Shown: piece after piece, positions 18,220-27,175 of the stretch
Layout of the letters: the number at the start of each line of letters is the position of its first letter
Numbering within the stretch: position 1 is the stretch's first letter
Source of the DNA: Zobellia barbeyronii
Lineage (GTDB): Bacteria > Bacteroidota > Bacteroidia > Flavobacteriales > Flavobacteriaceae
Reading direction: 5' to 3'
Assembly (NCBI RefSeq): GCF_018603515.1
Contig: NZ_JACATN010000001.1
Coordinates: 372,001 to 436,000 of the forward strand
DNA: 64,000 nt
The notes under the pieces: model-generated
Told to the model about the DNA's origin: nothing
Databases searched by the model: none
What the model saw: the letters and a program-made list of their open reading frames with translations, nothing else
Program-made: the position numbers and the translations under genes

Positions 18220-20028
18220 ATGTACAGATTTAAAACAAAGTTCTCTTTCTTATTCTTCCTTTTTTGCGTCACCATGCTTAAAGCACAGCAAAACAGAAAA
18301 ACATTAATTCATTCGCATAACGATTATCTTCAAAATGTACCGTTTTGGAAAGCTTATTCAAATGGACTTGATATTATGGAAGCCGATGTTTTTCTTAAAA
18401 ATGGCAAACTGAACATCACTCATACAGAGGCCGAAATTATTGAGGGCAACACATTACAAGTGCTTTACCTAGAACCTTTAGAATATGCTATTGAAAACCA
18501 TATAGGAGACCCAACTGGCCTTATGATAATGTTGGATATAAAGTCCGATGCCGGGCCTACTTTAAAAAAAATACTTTCCGTACTCAAAAAATATCCTGAA
18601 ATCACCTCAAGACCTGATTTAAAAATCGTCATTTCTGGGCATAGACCCAACCCTGAAACCTATGATTCCTACCCTGACTATGTTTATTTTGATCATCAAA
18701 AGCTAGAAAGCAACCTAGATCCTGATGATTGGAAAAAGGTAGCTTTTATAAGCGTTAATTTTAAAAACTATTCGGAATGGAACGGCAAAGGTAGACTCAC
18801 CCAAGAGGATTATAAAAATGTATCCGAAACTATAAAAAAAGCTCATGACCTCAACAAGCCTTTTCGTTTTTGGGGCACACCAGATTCCAATACTGCTTGG
18901 AAGGCCTTTTCAGATTTAGGTGTTGATATCATCAATACAAATATGCCCCATAAGACTGCCACTTACTTAAACTCCCTTGAAAAACGCACCTATAAAAATA
19001 CAGTAAACTCAGAAGTGTACCGTCCTACTTATGCCACGGACCAAAAAGACACGCTTATTAAAAATGTCATTCTGCTAATTGGTGATGGTAATGGTCTAAA
19101 CCAGATTTCATCAGCTATTTTGGCCAATGGAGGTGAACTTACCCTTTCGCAATTAAAGAGTATCGGTTTTCTAAAAACTCAATCTTCAGATGATTTTACT
19201 ACGGATTCGGCCGCGGCTGGTACAGCATTGGCTACAGGCACTAAAACCTACAACAGAGCTATTGGACTCAATCCGGAAAGGCAACCTATTGAGAACATGC
19301 CAGAGTTTTTTTCAAAACATAATTTTGTATCCGGCATCATAACTACCGATCATGTTACGGGAGCAACCCCCGCATCTTTCTTCGCACATCAAAAAGACCG
19401 TTCCGATACGGAGCTTATTGCTAACGACCTTTTAAAAAGTAACATTTCACTTTTTATAGGAGGAGGAGCTGAAGATTTTACATTCGATTGGAAAAAAACC
19501 GATTTCACGCTGCTGAACAATATTAGCGAAATAGGTAAAAATCAATCCGACAAAGTAGGTCATTTTCTTTCCGAAGGTGGTGTACCTAGTGTACTTGAAG
19601 GTCGTGACAACGCGCTTGCCATTGCAACAAAAAATGGTATCGACTTTTTGAATTCCAAGAACAAACCCTTTTTCTTAATGGTTGAGGCAGCCCAAATTGA
19701 TAGTAATGGACATTACAATAACGTAGGCGGTATTGTTACCGAAGGAATTGACTTTGATAGGGCCATTACCGAAGCAGTGAAATTTTCAGACGCATCAGGC
19801 AACACTTTGGTAGTTATTACCGCAGACCACGAAACCTCTGGTTTTAGCATTCCACAGGGCAATCTAAAAGAAAGTATAATTGAAGGAACTTTTACTACCT
19901 TCGACCACACCGCCACTATGGTTCCCATATTTGCTTATGGTCCACAATCGCAGTCTTTCCAAGGAATTTATGAAAACAGCGATTTATTTGAAAAGATCAA
20001 AAGAGCGCTTAACTTAGAGGGCAACTAA
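18220..20028 (+). CDS. fusion of PI-PLC-like/AIM6-type phosphodiesterase and alkaline phosphatase
   Basis: 602 residues with a signal peptide (to about 22, LKAQQ). Residues about 27-250 match PI-PLC-like phosphodiesterases of the AIM6 type: HSHNDY, then IMEADVF and NITHTEAE supply the His/Glu/Asp set. Residues about 285-600 are an alkaline phosphatase: LIGDGNG (metal Asp), TTDSAAAGT with the nucleophile Ser, DHVTGATPAS, QIDSNGH, TADHETSG and the late DHTATMVP His. Both halves keep their key residues. The pair would cut a phosphodiester and then strip the resulting monoester, releasing phosphate in the periplasm or outside. It sits between susCD and a DUF5009 gene (13 nt gap) and is probably read through the upstream hairpin. 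Confidence 0.88.
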   Translation: MYRFKTKFSFLFFLFCVTMLKAQQNRKTLIHSHNDYLQNVPFWKAYSNGLDIMEADVFLKNGKLNITHTEAEIIEGNTLQVLYLEPLEYAIENHIGDPTGLMIMLDIKSDAGPTLKKILSVLKKYPEITSRPDLKIVISGHRPNPETYDSYPDYVYFDHQKLESNLDPDDWKKVAFISVNFKNYSEWNGKGRLTQEDYKNVSETIKKAHDLNKPFRFWGTPDSNTAWKAFSDLGVDIINTNMPHKTATYLNSLEKRTYKNTVNSEVYRPTYATDQKDTLIKNVILLIGDGNGLNQISSAILANGGELTLSQLKSIGFLKTQSSDDFTTDSAAAGTALATGTKTYNRAIGLNPERQPIENMPEFFSKHNFVSGIITTDHVTGATPASFFAHQKDRSDTELIANDLLKSNISLFIGGGAEDFTFDWKKTDFTLLNNISEIGKNQSDKVGHFLSEGGVPSVLEGRDNALAIATKNGIDFLNSKNKPFFLMVEAAQIDSNGHYNNVGGIVTEGIDFDRAITEAVKFSDASGNTLVVITADHETSGFSIPQGNLKESIIEGTFTTFDHTATMVPIFAYGPQSQSFQGIYENSDLFEKIKRALNLEGN

Positions 20029-20041
20029 AATGTAACCGACC

Positions 20042-21145
20042 ATGAAAAGATTCAAAGCACTCGATGTATTTCGGGGATTGACCATTTGCTTAATGATCAT
20101 TGTAAATACGCCTGGAGACTGGAACATGACCTTTTCACCCTTGCTACATGCCAACTGGCATGGCTTTACCCCTACCGATTTGGTTTTTCCTTCTTTTCTG
20201 TTCGCGGTCGGTAACGCCTTTGCCTTTGTAAAGACCAAATGGGCAGACAAACCCTTATCCCAAGTTTTCAAAAAAATAGCAAAGCGGACTTTAATTATAT
20301 TTCTGCTAGGATATACCATGTATTGGATTCCCTTTGTTTCTTGGACAGAAACCGGAGACCTTGCTGCTATTCCTTTTAGCGAAACAAGAATACTTGGGGT
20401 TCTACAACGCATAGCCCTCTGTTACTTCATTGGTGCCGTGATGATATACTTTCTAACCAATAAGCAACTGATTATAGCCTCGGTAGTGATACTTCTAGGG
20501 TACTGGGGTGTACTGAGTGCTTTTGGCGATTATACTTTAGAAGGAAACTTTGCAAGGACAGTAGATCACTTTTTTTTAGGAGACAATCACGTATATATGG
20601 GCAACGGTATACCGTTTGACCCTGAAGGTCTTTTAAGCACCCTGCCCTCCATTTGTAATGTGCTGGTGGGCTATCTTATAGGTAAGTATATTATTGACGG
20701 TGGTATGAACTACGAAAAGCTGGCAAAAATGCTGCTGATGGGCGCAGGTTTATTGGTTGTAGCTTATCTCTGGGACCTAGGCTTCCCTGTAAATAAAAAA
20801 CTATGGTCAAGTTCGTTCGTGGTACTTACCGTAGGTCTTGATATTGTGGTATTGTCAATACTTATCTATACTATTGATTTTGTGAAGAAACCAGTTAACT
20901 ATAACTTTTTTGAAGTATTCGGAAAGAATCCGCTTTTCATCTATCTGCTATCGGAATATGTGGCCATTGGCATGCATTTCATTCGAGTTGATGGAGAACA
21001 AAGTCTATTCAACTATGTATATCAAAAAGGATTTAGCTGGATAGGCCCTTACTTTGGATCTTTTGCCTTTGCCCTAGTTTTTATGCTCTTTTGCTGGAGT
21101 ATTGGTCTTTGGCTAGATAGAAAGAAGATTTATATAAAGGTGTAG
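20042..21145 (+). CDS. DUF5009/HGSNAT-like membrane acyltransferase
   Basis: 367 residues with about ten hydrophobic segments. The N-terminal RFKALDVFRGLTICLMIIVN and the HANWHGFTPTDLVFP loop, with the His shared by heparan-alpha-glucosaminide N-acetyltransferase (HGSNAT/NagX) relatives, place it in this family. Family members transfer acetyl groups across the membrane, in HGSNAT to the amino group of terminal glucosamine. In this locus it may modify an amino sugar released from the imported ligand; this is inference. It follows the phosphatase fusion by 13 nt and ends before a bidirectional terminator. Confidence 0.82.
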   Translation: MKRFKALDVFRGLTICLMIIVNTPGDWNMTFSPLLHANWHGFTPTDLVFPSFLFAVGNAFAFVKTKWADKPLSQVFKKIAKRTLIIFLLGYTMYWIPFVSWTETGDLAAIPFSETRILGVLQRIALCYFIGAVMIYFLTNKQLIIASVVILLGYWGVLSAFGDYTLEGNFARTVDHFFLGDNHVYMGNGIPFDPEGLLSTLPSICNVLVGYLIGKYIIDGGMNYEKLAKMLLMGAGLLVVAYLWDLGFPVNKKLWSSSFVVLTVGLDIVVLSILIYTIDFVKKPVNYNFFEVFGKNPLFIYLLSEYVAIGMHFIRVDGEQSLFNYVYQKGFSWIGPYFGSFAFALVFMLFCWSIGLWLDRKKIYIKV

Positions 21146-21220
21146 GTTACTAGAAATACTTAAATAGACCCCATTTATATGTGGTTTTAATTGACCTTCT
21201 ATTTCAAATAGGAAAACAAC

Positions 21221-21243
21221 AAAGCCCGCAATAGCGGGCTTTT
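21221..21243. terminator. bidirectional terminator between convergent operons
   Basis: Perfect 9-bp stem (21221-21229 with 21234-21242), AATA loop, T-rich on both sides. It separates the plus-strand susCD locus from the minus-strand receptor-lipoprotein operon. Confidence 0.88.
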
Positions 21244-21271
21244 AAAATTATATGATTGCTATTTTGATAGC

Positions 21272-23320
21272 TTATTTAGTTGCCCAAGCAAAGATGGCAA
21301 CATCAACAGCTGTACCGTTGAAAACATCATCTTCAGCAGTAGTAAGAGCTGTTTCATCAACAATTACGTTTGCAAGAGGTCCTGCATCCTTCATATCAAC
21401 GTTAGTATCGTAACCAGTAAGACTAACGTTAGTTAAAGTTGCACCAGAAGTAGCTTTAAATTGAAGACCAGTTCCACCAACAGTAGAAACAGCAGTAAAG
21501 TCAATCAATTTTGGATTACCATTAGCTTTATCAGCTTCAACAGCAGTAGAGAATCCTTCTTTACTATGAACAACATAAGAAGTAGTTACTGTACCGTTCC
21601 AACCTTCTGTCCAGTCAATAGAATCATCTTGGTTGTTCTCAAAGTAAAGGTTAGAAGCAGAAACAGTTCCACCAAAGAACTCAACACCGTCATCATCACC
21701 ATCTATCATAGCAACGTTGTCAATAGTAGTTCCAGAACCTACAGCATACAATGTAAGACCATTGTATTGAGACTCAGCATTAATCTGCGCTCCAGCATTC
21801 TCTATAATCAAGTAGGTAATAGAACCAGAGTTGTCATCATCTGCAGTACCACCGTATTTAAAGTTACTTACTTCAGCAGTAGCATCTACACCAGCTGTTG
21901 TAGTAGCATCTCCCAAAATAACTAAGCCACCCCAATCACCAGCGTTACCGTTGGTAGATGTCATTACAACTGGGTTTGCTTCAGTACCTTCAACCATAAT
22001 CATACCTCCTTTTTGAACAACTATAAAAGTTTCAGTTTCATCACCAGACTCAACTTGAGCACTGATTTTAGTTCCAGCAGGAATAGTTAAAGTAGCTCCG
22101 GACTCAACACTTAAGCTTGTAGACAAAAGGTAGCTTATAGAAGCATCTAATGTACGATCGCTAGTTACAGTTCCTGTTAAAATACTGCTTTCACCTGCAG
22201 AAGTATCAGTATTCACCCAGTCAAAAATTGCAACATCTACACTTGCATTGTTGTTGTAAGTACTTTCTGGATTTCCAGCTTCACCTTCAATAATAACGTT
22301 AGCCAAAGGACCATCATCTTTCATATCTATAGAAGTATCATAACCGCTCAAAGAAAGACCAGTGATTGTTGCACCTGAAGTAGCTTTGAACTGCAAAGCA
22401 GTACCACCAACAGTTGAAACAGCTGTAAAGTTTATCAATTTAGGGTTTCCGTTATCCTTATCTGCTTCAACAGCAGTAGAGAATCCTTCTTCTGTATGTA
22501 ATACGTATGCATTTGTAACCGTACCGTTCCAACCTTCTGTCCAGTCAATAGAATCATCTTGGTTGTTTTCAAAGTAAAGGTTAGAAGCAGAAACAGTTCC
22601 ACCGAAGAACTCAACACCATCATCTTCACCATCTATCATAGCAACGTTGTCAATAGTAGTTCCAGAACCTACAGCATAAAGTGTAAGACCGTTATATTGA
22701 GACTCTGCATTGATCTGAGCACCAGCATGCTTAATGATTAAATACTTAATAGAACCTGAGTTGTCATCATCAGCAGTACCACCATATTTGAAGTTACTTA
22801 CCTCAGCAGTAGCATCTACACCAGCTGTTGTAGTAGCATCTCCTAAAATAACCAAACCACCCCATTCTCCTGGCTCACCACCAGTAGATTGCATAGTTAC
22901 AGGTGCAGCTTCAGTACCTTGAACATCAATTTCACCACCTTTTTGAACAACAATAAAAGTTTCGGTCTCATCACCAGACTCAACTGTTGCGTTAATAACT
23001 GTACCTGCAGGAATTATTAATTTACCCCCAGCTTCTATACTGTAGCTTTTTTCTAAACTATAAGTTTTAGTAGCGTCAAGTGTTCTCTCTTCTGTTAAAA
23101 CGCCCGTTAATTTTGTTCCTTCTTCTGACGCATCACACGCAGTACAAGATCCACCGCAATCTACACCAGTTTCATCACCGTTTTTAACACCATCGGTACA
23201 CGTAGGTGTTTCCCCGTCAGGACCTGCATCCGGAGCATTGTCATCACTACTACAGCTCGCAAGGGTAATAGCAGCGACCATTGCCAATACTTTTACAAAA
23301 TTTGTTGTTTTCAATTTCAT
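21272..23320 (-). CDS. lipoprotein of two tandem 310-residue repeats, beta-helix-like
   Basis: 682 residues. Lipoprotein signal with Cys23 (LASCSSDD, acidic residues after Cys fit surface export). Residues about 41-63 form a Cys-rich motif (CTDGVKNGDETGVDCGG then SCTAC), seen in other flavobacterial lipoproteins. Then two nearly identical units, about 71-380 and 381-682, offset by exactly 310 residues. Each starts with a TLDA...IPAGT segment and contains VVQKGG, WGGLVILGDA and FFGGTVSASNLYFENNQDDSIDW, with short hydrophobic strands and Asn/Asp-Gly turns typical of right-handed beta-helices. No enzyme motif is recognised. It follows the TonB receptor by 50 nt and is probably its surface partner. 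Confidence 0.85.
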   Translation of the reverse strand: MKLKTTNFVKVLAMVAAITLASCSSDDNAPDAGPDGETPTCTDGVKNGDETGVDCGGSCTACDASEEGTKLTGVLTEERTLDATKTYSLEKSYSIEAGGKLIIPAGTVINATVESGDETETFIVVQKGGEIDVQGTEAAPVTMQSTGGEPGEWGGLVILGDATTTAGVDATAEVSNFKYGGTADDDNSGSIKYLIIKHAGAQINAESQYNGLTLYAVGSGTTIDNVAMIDGEDDGVEFFGGTVSASNLYFENNQDDSIDWTEGWNGTVTNAYVLHTEEGFSTAVEADKDNGNPKLINFTAVSTVGGTALQFKATSGATITGLSLSGYDTSIDMKDDGPLANVIIEGEAGNPESTYNNNASVDVAIFDWVNTDTSAGESSILTGTVTSDRTLDASISYLLSTSLSVESGATLTIPAGTKISAQVESGDETETFIVVQKGGMIMVEGTEANPVVMTSTNGNAGDWGGLVILGDATTTAGVDATAEVSNFKYGGTADDDNSGSITYLIIENAGAQINAESQYNGLTLYAVGSGTTIDNVAMIDGDDDGVEFFGGTVSASNLYFENNQDDSIDWTEGWNGTVTTSYVVHSKEGFSTAVEADKANGNPKLIDFTAVSTVGGTGLQFKATSGATLTNVSLTGYDTNVDMKDAGPLANVIVDETALTTAEDDVFNGTAVDVAIFAWATK
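21586..23110. repeat. 930-bp intragenic tandem duplication
   Basis: The two halves of the lipoprotein gene are near-identical in DNA in many stretches with a constant 930-bp offset: for example GTACCGTTCC at 21591-21600 and again at 22521-22530, with about 90 following bases almost the same. The nucleotide likeness shows a recent duplication or ongoing gene conversion. The repeat ends given are approximate. Confidence 0.85.
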
Positions 23321-23370
23321 AATAAAGACTTTAAAAATTTAAAATTATTTATTGTTGATTAGGTAAATGA

Positions 23371-26199
23371 TTAAAATTTGTAGCTAAGACCTAAACTAAT
23401 GTCCATACCTGTTGTGTATGAAAGCACAGTCTGTTCTGTTTCTATTTCAGTTATCGGGTTACGAACTAACTGTGTTTGCTTAATTTCAGGATTCAGAAGA
23501 TTTGAACCTGTTAGGCTTATTTTTATGTGCTCACCTATCTCTTTACTGATAAGTGCGTTTAGGACAACAAATCCTTTTTCTACAACTGCATCGTCATAAA
23601 AAATATCTCTGTTTGTCTGGTCTGTAGGAACTCCTAAAGAGTAAATTTTATCTGAAGCATAGTTTGCAGAAAGTGATGCTGCAAAAGGATTTTCTGTAGC
23701 AGCCTCAAAATTTAGGCTTGTATTAAAAATCCAATCCGATGCACCTTGCAGGTCAGACTCTGTAATTCCCTTGTATTGAAAACTTCTTACCAGTGTACCG
23801 TTTTCGTTATATATTTCTTTAAGATCTTGTTGGTGCCACATGCGTGTTACATTAAGAACCATATTTAAATCATATCCAGATTCTGAACCGTCATCATCAT
23901 TAAGTATTGGCTTTACTAAGTCTAGTTTTGTTTCGGCTTCAAGACCAAAAATTTCAGCTTTCTCACCAGAGTTGAAATAAGAAAATATACCTGCAGAACC
24001 TGTTTCTCTTACTCTGTTTATTGGGTCAGAAATATCTTTATAGAAAGCAGCAACAGAAACCAATTGGCCAGCAGAAGGAAAATACTCCCATTTAAGATCT
24101 AGGTTAATATCTTTAGAAGCAACCAAATCTGGATTACCACGGCTAATTTGCCCTGTTGGAGACACATAACTAAAAGGGGCTATTTCTTTAAACTCCGGTA
24201 ATGTTATTGTGCGGCTTACTGCCAAACGTAATGCGTGAAGTTCGTTTACCGTGTACTTAATATTTAAACTAGGATAGAAATTACTGTAGTCTTGATTGCT
24301 TTCGCCCGTTCTTGGTGAAAGGTTACCAATATCGTAGGTTACTTTTATCTCATCACTTTGGTACCGGATACCAGCGTCAAAATTCCATTTATCAAGTCCA
24401 ACATTAAAGGCAAAAAATGCAGCCTTAGAATCCAAAGTACCTAAGTACAAATCTTTTCGCTCTCCATTGGCATTAGACCCCAAAAGGTTAATCTCTAAAA
24501 GACCTGCATCAAAATTAGATTGACGGAAAATACTACCTAAGTTATCAATAGAAGGTGGGTTTATGGCGTTGGTACTTTGCTCTTCCACACCAACAAACTC
24601 TGAACTAAAATCTCTTTCTTTATTTCTATAAGAAACCCCAAAATTCATCTTAAAGGTTCTGGTCTCCTCATCTATAATTTTTAGCTCATCTTTGATATAA
24701 CCACTATACTCTATATCCTCAATATTCTGGCTAGATTTACGCTGTTGAAAACCACCGTTTCTACCAAGTTGCACAAAATTACCGTCTGGATCAAAGTTTA
24801 CCTCGTTACGAATACGGTTAGGTTCATCGGCTTTTAAAAAGTTATAACCACCTGCCCAATGCAGTGTATTCTTTTCTCCAAGTTGGTGTCTACCTATTAA
24901 TTGGGTAACTAACAACCTTGTTTGTTTGGTGTTCTGGTCTCTTATGAATTGAAACAAGCCTTCAGATGCCGCAGTCTCTTCAAAAATAGTAGCCTCACCA
25001 TTACGGCCTCCTTCAAAAACATATTCGTCTAATTTATTTACGAAGAATGTGCTTGACTTAATCTTGTTCTTGTCATTGGCCAAGTAGGTAATATCTAGAA
25101 GACCTGTGTTTACAATTTTCTTGCGAAATGTGGTTGCATCTGTAATGGTATCATCAATAAAATTTGAACGATATTGTCTAAACAAACCTTCTCTATGTTC
25201 AAAAGAACGTGAATGAGATGCACTAAGAAAAACCGAAAGTTTATCGGCAAACTTTTTACCAGCTGCGATAGACATAGAATAATCCATTGGGTTATCCTGT
25301 TGAAGTGTATTCCAACCTTGGTTGGTTATCAATTGCTGCGTATTCAGGTTTTGATCATAAAAACCGAAATCCGTATTTTTTGAATTCTGTGAAACCTTAA
25401 AGTTATCGTAGACTCCGCTTTTTGCTACATTAGAGTTAACCCCTCCTGAAACACCAACTGAAAGTTCGCTTGAACCAGAAAGCTCTCTAGAAGTAATATT
25501 AACCGCTCCGGAAGCTTCATCCGCAGAACCATCTACAGCAAAAGTCTTGCTAATACTTACATTTTGCAGAACACGTGTTGGAAAAAGTCCAAGGTTAATG
25601 TTCTTTTTATCAATATCATCAGAAGGAATTGGCAGACCATTTAAAGTCGTAGACAAGTATCTATCTCCCAAGCCTCTAACAAATACATCTCCAGAAGCTT
25701 CACTACTAGTAACACCGGAAATTTTAGTAGTAGCAGTAGCAGCATCGGACACCCCAATTTTAGCAAGCTCTACAGCCCCAATACTTTCTTTTATTTCTGT
25801 CGCTTTTTTCTGATCAAGCAAAAGTGCTGTTTCAGAATCTTTACGTGCTGTAGTCATTACAACAACCTCATCTAACGAAACACCTTCCGAGGCGCTCATA
25901 GGCACATTAACTGTTGTTACTTTTCCTGCTTCAATTATTACATCTGCAATATCTACTGTCTCATATCCTAAATAACTATAGGATACTATATAAGTACCAG
26001 GCTCAAGTCCTGAAATTTCATAAAGTCCATCAAAGTCAGAAGTAGTACCAATTGTTGTACCTTTAATAACTACGTTGGCAAATGGAAGGGGATCATCATT
26101 AAGTTCTTTATCAGTAAGTGTACCTACTATGCTTCCCGTATCTTGGGCGCTGAGTTGAAAAGAAAAAAGTAATAGTGCAATAGAATATATTAGTCTCAT
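23371..26199 (-). CDS. TonB-dependent outer-membrane receptor
   Basis: 942 residues. Signal peptide to about residue 19 (LSAQ), carboxypeptidase-regulatory-like domain (about 24-105, with TDKELNDDPLPFANV and the SYLGYET end), a plug domain (KISGVTSSEASGDVFVRGLGDRYLSTTLNG) and a barrel ending in SLGLSYKF, whose terminal Phe fits BAM recognition. It is not SusC-like in its linker or length. The lipoprotein gene follows on the same strand after 50 nt, making a receptor/lipoprotein pair. It is divergent from the PhoB-like gene, and the 11-bp phased array lies between them, so it may be phosphate-controlled. Confidence 0.92.
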   Translation of the reverse strand: MRLIYSIALLLFSFQLSAQDTGSIVGTLTDKELNDDPLPFANVVIKGTTIGTTSDFDGLYEISGLEPGTYIVSYSYLGYETVDIADVIIEAGKVTTVNVPMSASEGVSLDEVVVMTTARKDSETALLLDQKKATEIKESIGAVELAKIGVSDAATATTKISGVTSSEASGDVFVRGLGDRYLSTTLNGLPIPSDDIDKKNINLGLFPTRVLQNVSISKTFAVDGSADEASGAVNITSRELSGSSELSVGVSGGVNSNVAKSGVYDNFKVSQNSKNTDFGFYDQNLNTQQLITNQGWNTLQQDNPMDYSMSIAAGKKFADKLSVFLSASHSRSFEHREGLFRQYRSNFIDDTITDATTFRKKIVNTGLLDITYLANDKNKIKSSTFFVNKLDEYVFEGGRNGEATIFEETAASEGLFQFIRDQNTKQTRLLVTQLIGRHQLGEKNTLHWAGGYNFLKADEPNRIRNEVNFDPDGNFVQLGRNGGFQQRKSSQNIEDIEYSGYIKDELKIIDEETRTFKMNFGVSYRNKERDFSSEFVGVEEQSTNAINPPSIDNLGSIFRQSNFDAGLLEINLLGSNANGERKDLYLGTLDSKAAFFAFNVGLDKWNFDAGIRYQSDEIKVTYDIGNLSPRTGESNQDYSNFYPSLNIKYTVNELHALRLAVSRTITLPEFKEIAPFSYVSPTGQISRGNPDLVASKDINLDLKWEYFPSAGQLVSVAAFYKDISDPINRVRETGSAGIFSYFNSGEKAEIFGLEAETKLDLVKPILNDDDGSESGYDLNMVLNVTRMWHQQDLKEIYNENGTLVRSFQYKGITESDLQGASDWIFNTSLNFEAATENPFAASLSANYASDKIYSLGVPTDQTNRDIFYDDAVVEKGFVVLNALISKEIGEHIKISLTGSNLLNPEIKQTQLVRNPITEIETEQTVLSYTTGMDISLGLSYKF

Positions 26200-26248
26200 T
26201 ATCTAGTTTTATAACGCCGCAAATAACGCCACGTGAAGTAAAAGACGA

Positions 26249-26303
26249 GTTACGTGTATGTTAAACCTTTATTGCAATAAGGTTAGCTTAATGTTACTAT
26301 ATT
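26249..26303. promoter_or_regulatory. 11-bp phased GTTA array, candidate Pho box, between TonB receptor and PhoB-like gene
   Basis: Five units of exactly 11 bp: GTTA at 26249 and 26260, ATTG at 26271, GTTA at 26282 and 26293. Two further GTT-containing sites (26312 and 26322) are off by a few bases from this phase. The array ends 19 nt before the -33 element of the PhoB-like gene and is 50-104 nt upstream of the receptor start. Direct repeats of 11-bp period are the hallmark of PhoB/PhoP binding sites, so autoregulation of phoBR and control of the receptor operon are plausible. Confidence 0.55.
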
Positions 26304-26322
26304 AAATCAACGTTAAGAGACG

Positions 26323-26351
26323 TTGGTATGTCGGTATTATATTTACTTTTG
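26323..26351 (+). promoter_or_regulatory. Bacteroidota-type promoter of the PhoB-like gene
   Basis: TTG at 26323-26325, an 18-nt spacer, and TACTTTTG at 26344-26351, matching the TTG/TAnnTTTG consensus. It ends 26 nt before the ATG at 26378 and lies just after the phased GTTA array. Confidence 0.65.
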
Positions 26352-26377
26352 ACAGAATTAACCATCCTTAAAGACCT

Positions 26378-27064
26378 ATGAAAAAGAAAGACATTAAGAT
26401 ATTACTTGTTGACGATGAGCCAGATATACTAGAAATAGTAGGATACAATCTTACTAACGAGGGCTACCAAGTCTTTACTGCCAAAAACGGAGTAGAAGGC
26501 GTTGCCATGGCTAAGAAAAAGCAACCACATTTAATTATCTTGGATGTAATGATGCCAGAAATGGACGGTATTGAAGCCTGCGAAACTATTCGTAGCACAG
26601 CCGGTCTTGAAAATTCTATCATTACCTTTCTTACCGCTCGTGGCGAAGATTATTCCCAAGTAGCCGGTTTTGACGCGGGTGCAGATGATTATATTACAAA
26701 ACCGATTAGACCAAAAGTTTTGGTCAGTAAGGTAAAGGCCTTATTGAGAAGGTTAAAAGAAGAAAACGCCCAACAAGAAGATATTGTACAGGTTGGTAAT
26801 ATCATTATCAATAGAGAAGAGTACAAAATAGTAAACGATGGTAAAGAAATTGTTCTGCCTAGAAAGGAATTTGAACTTTTATCTCTACTAACTTCAAAAC
26901 CAAGTAAAGTTTTCAAGAGAGAAGTTATTCTTGATAGAGTCTGGGGTAATGAGGTAGTTGTTGGTGGTCGTACCATTGATGTTCACATAAGAAAACTACG
27001 TGAAAAAATTGGCGAAGACCATTTTAAAACCGTAAAAGGGGTTGGTTATAAGTTCGTTCTTTAA
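26378..27064 (+). CDS. OmpR/PhoB-family response regulator
   Basis: 228 residues. Receiver domain with the acidic pair in VDDEPD, the phospho-acceptor Asp56 (LIILDVMMPEMDG) and the conserved Lys in ITKPIRP, then a winged-helix DNA-binding domain (about 130-228) with RKEFELL, the recognition region GRTIDVHIRKLREKI and GVGYKF. Complete and apparently active. The paired kinase gene follows after 111 nt. In Flavobacteriia this arrangement next to a TonB receptor is commonly annotated PhoB-like; the phosphate role is inferred from the kinase architecture, the phased array and the nearby phosphatase. Confidence 0.92.
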   Translation: MKKKDIKILLVDDEPDILEIVGYNLTNEGYQVFTAKNGVEGVAMAKKKQPHLIILDVMMPEMDGIEACETIRSTAGLENSIITFLTARGEDYSQVAGFDAGADDYITKPIRPKVLVSKVKALLRRLKEENAQQEDIVQVGNIIINREEYKIVNDGKEIVLPRKEFELLSLLTSKPSKVFKREVILDRVWGNEVVVGGRTIDVHIRKLREKIGEDHFKTVKGVGYKFVL

Positions 27065-27175
27065 TTAAGTCTCCACATTAATTCAGTTATACATCATTTT
27101 TATAGTAATTTTGGGCCTGGAATTGCCCAATAATGATGTATAACTGCTCTTTGGCGAAAATAAAACAAGTTTCTT

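Noticed and set aside
21461-21925. Open frame of 154 codons on the plus strand
   Set aside because: It is antisense to the repeat lipoprotein; its sequence comes from Ser/Thr-rich reverse reading of the same repeats and recurs at 22559, so it is a shadow.
25547-25813. Open frame on the plus strand within the TonB receptor gene
   Set aside because: Antisense shadow; no domain, no promoter, and the receptor frame is conserved and complete.
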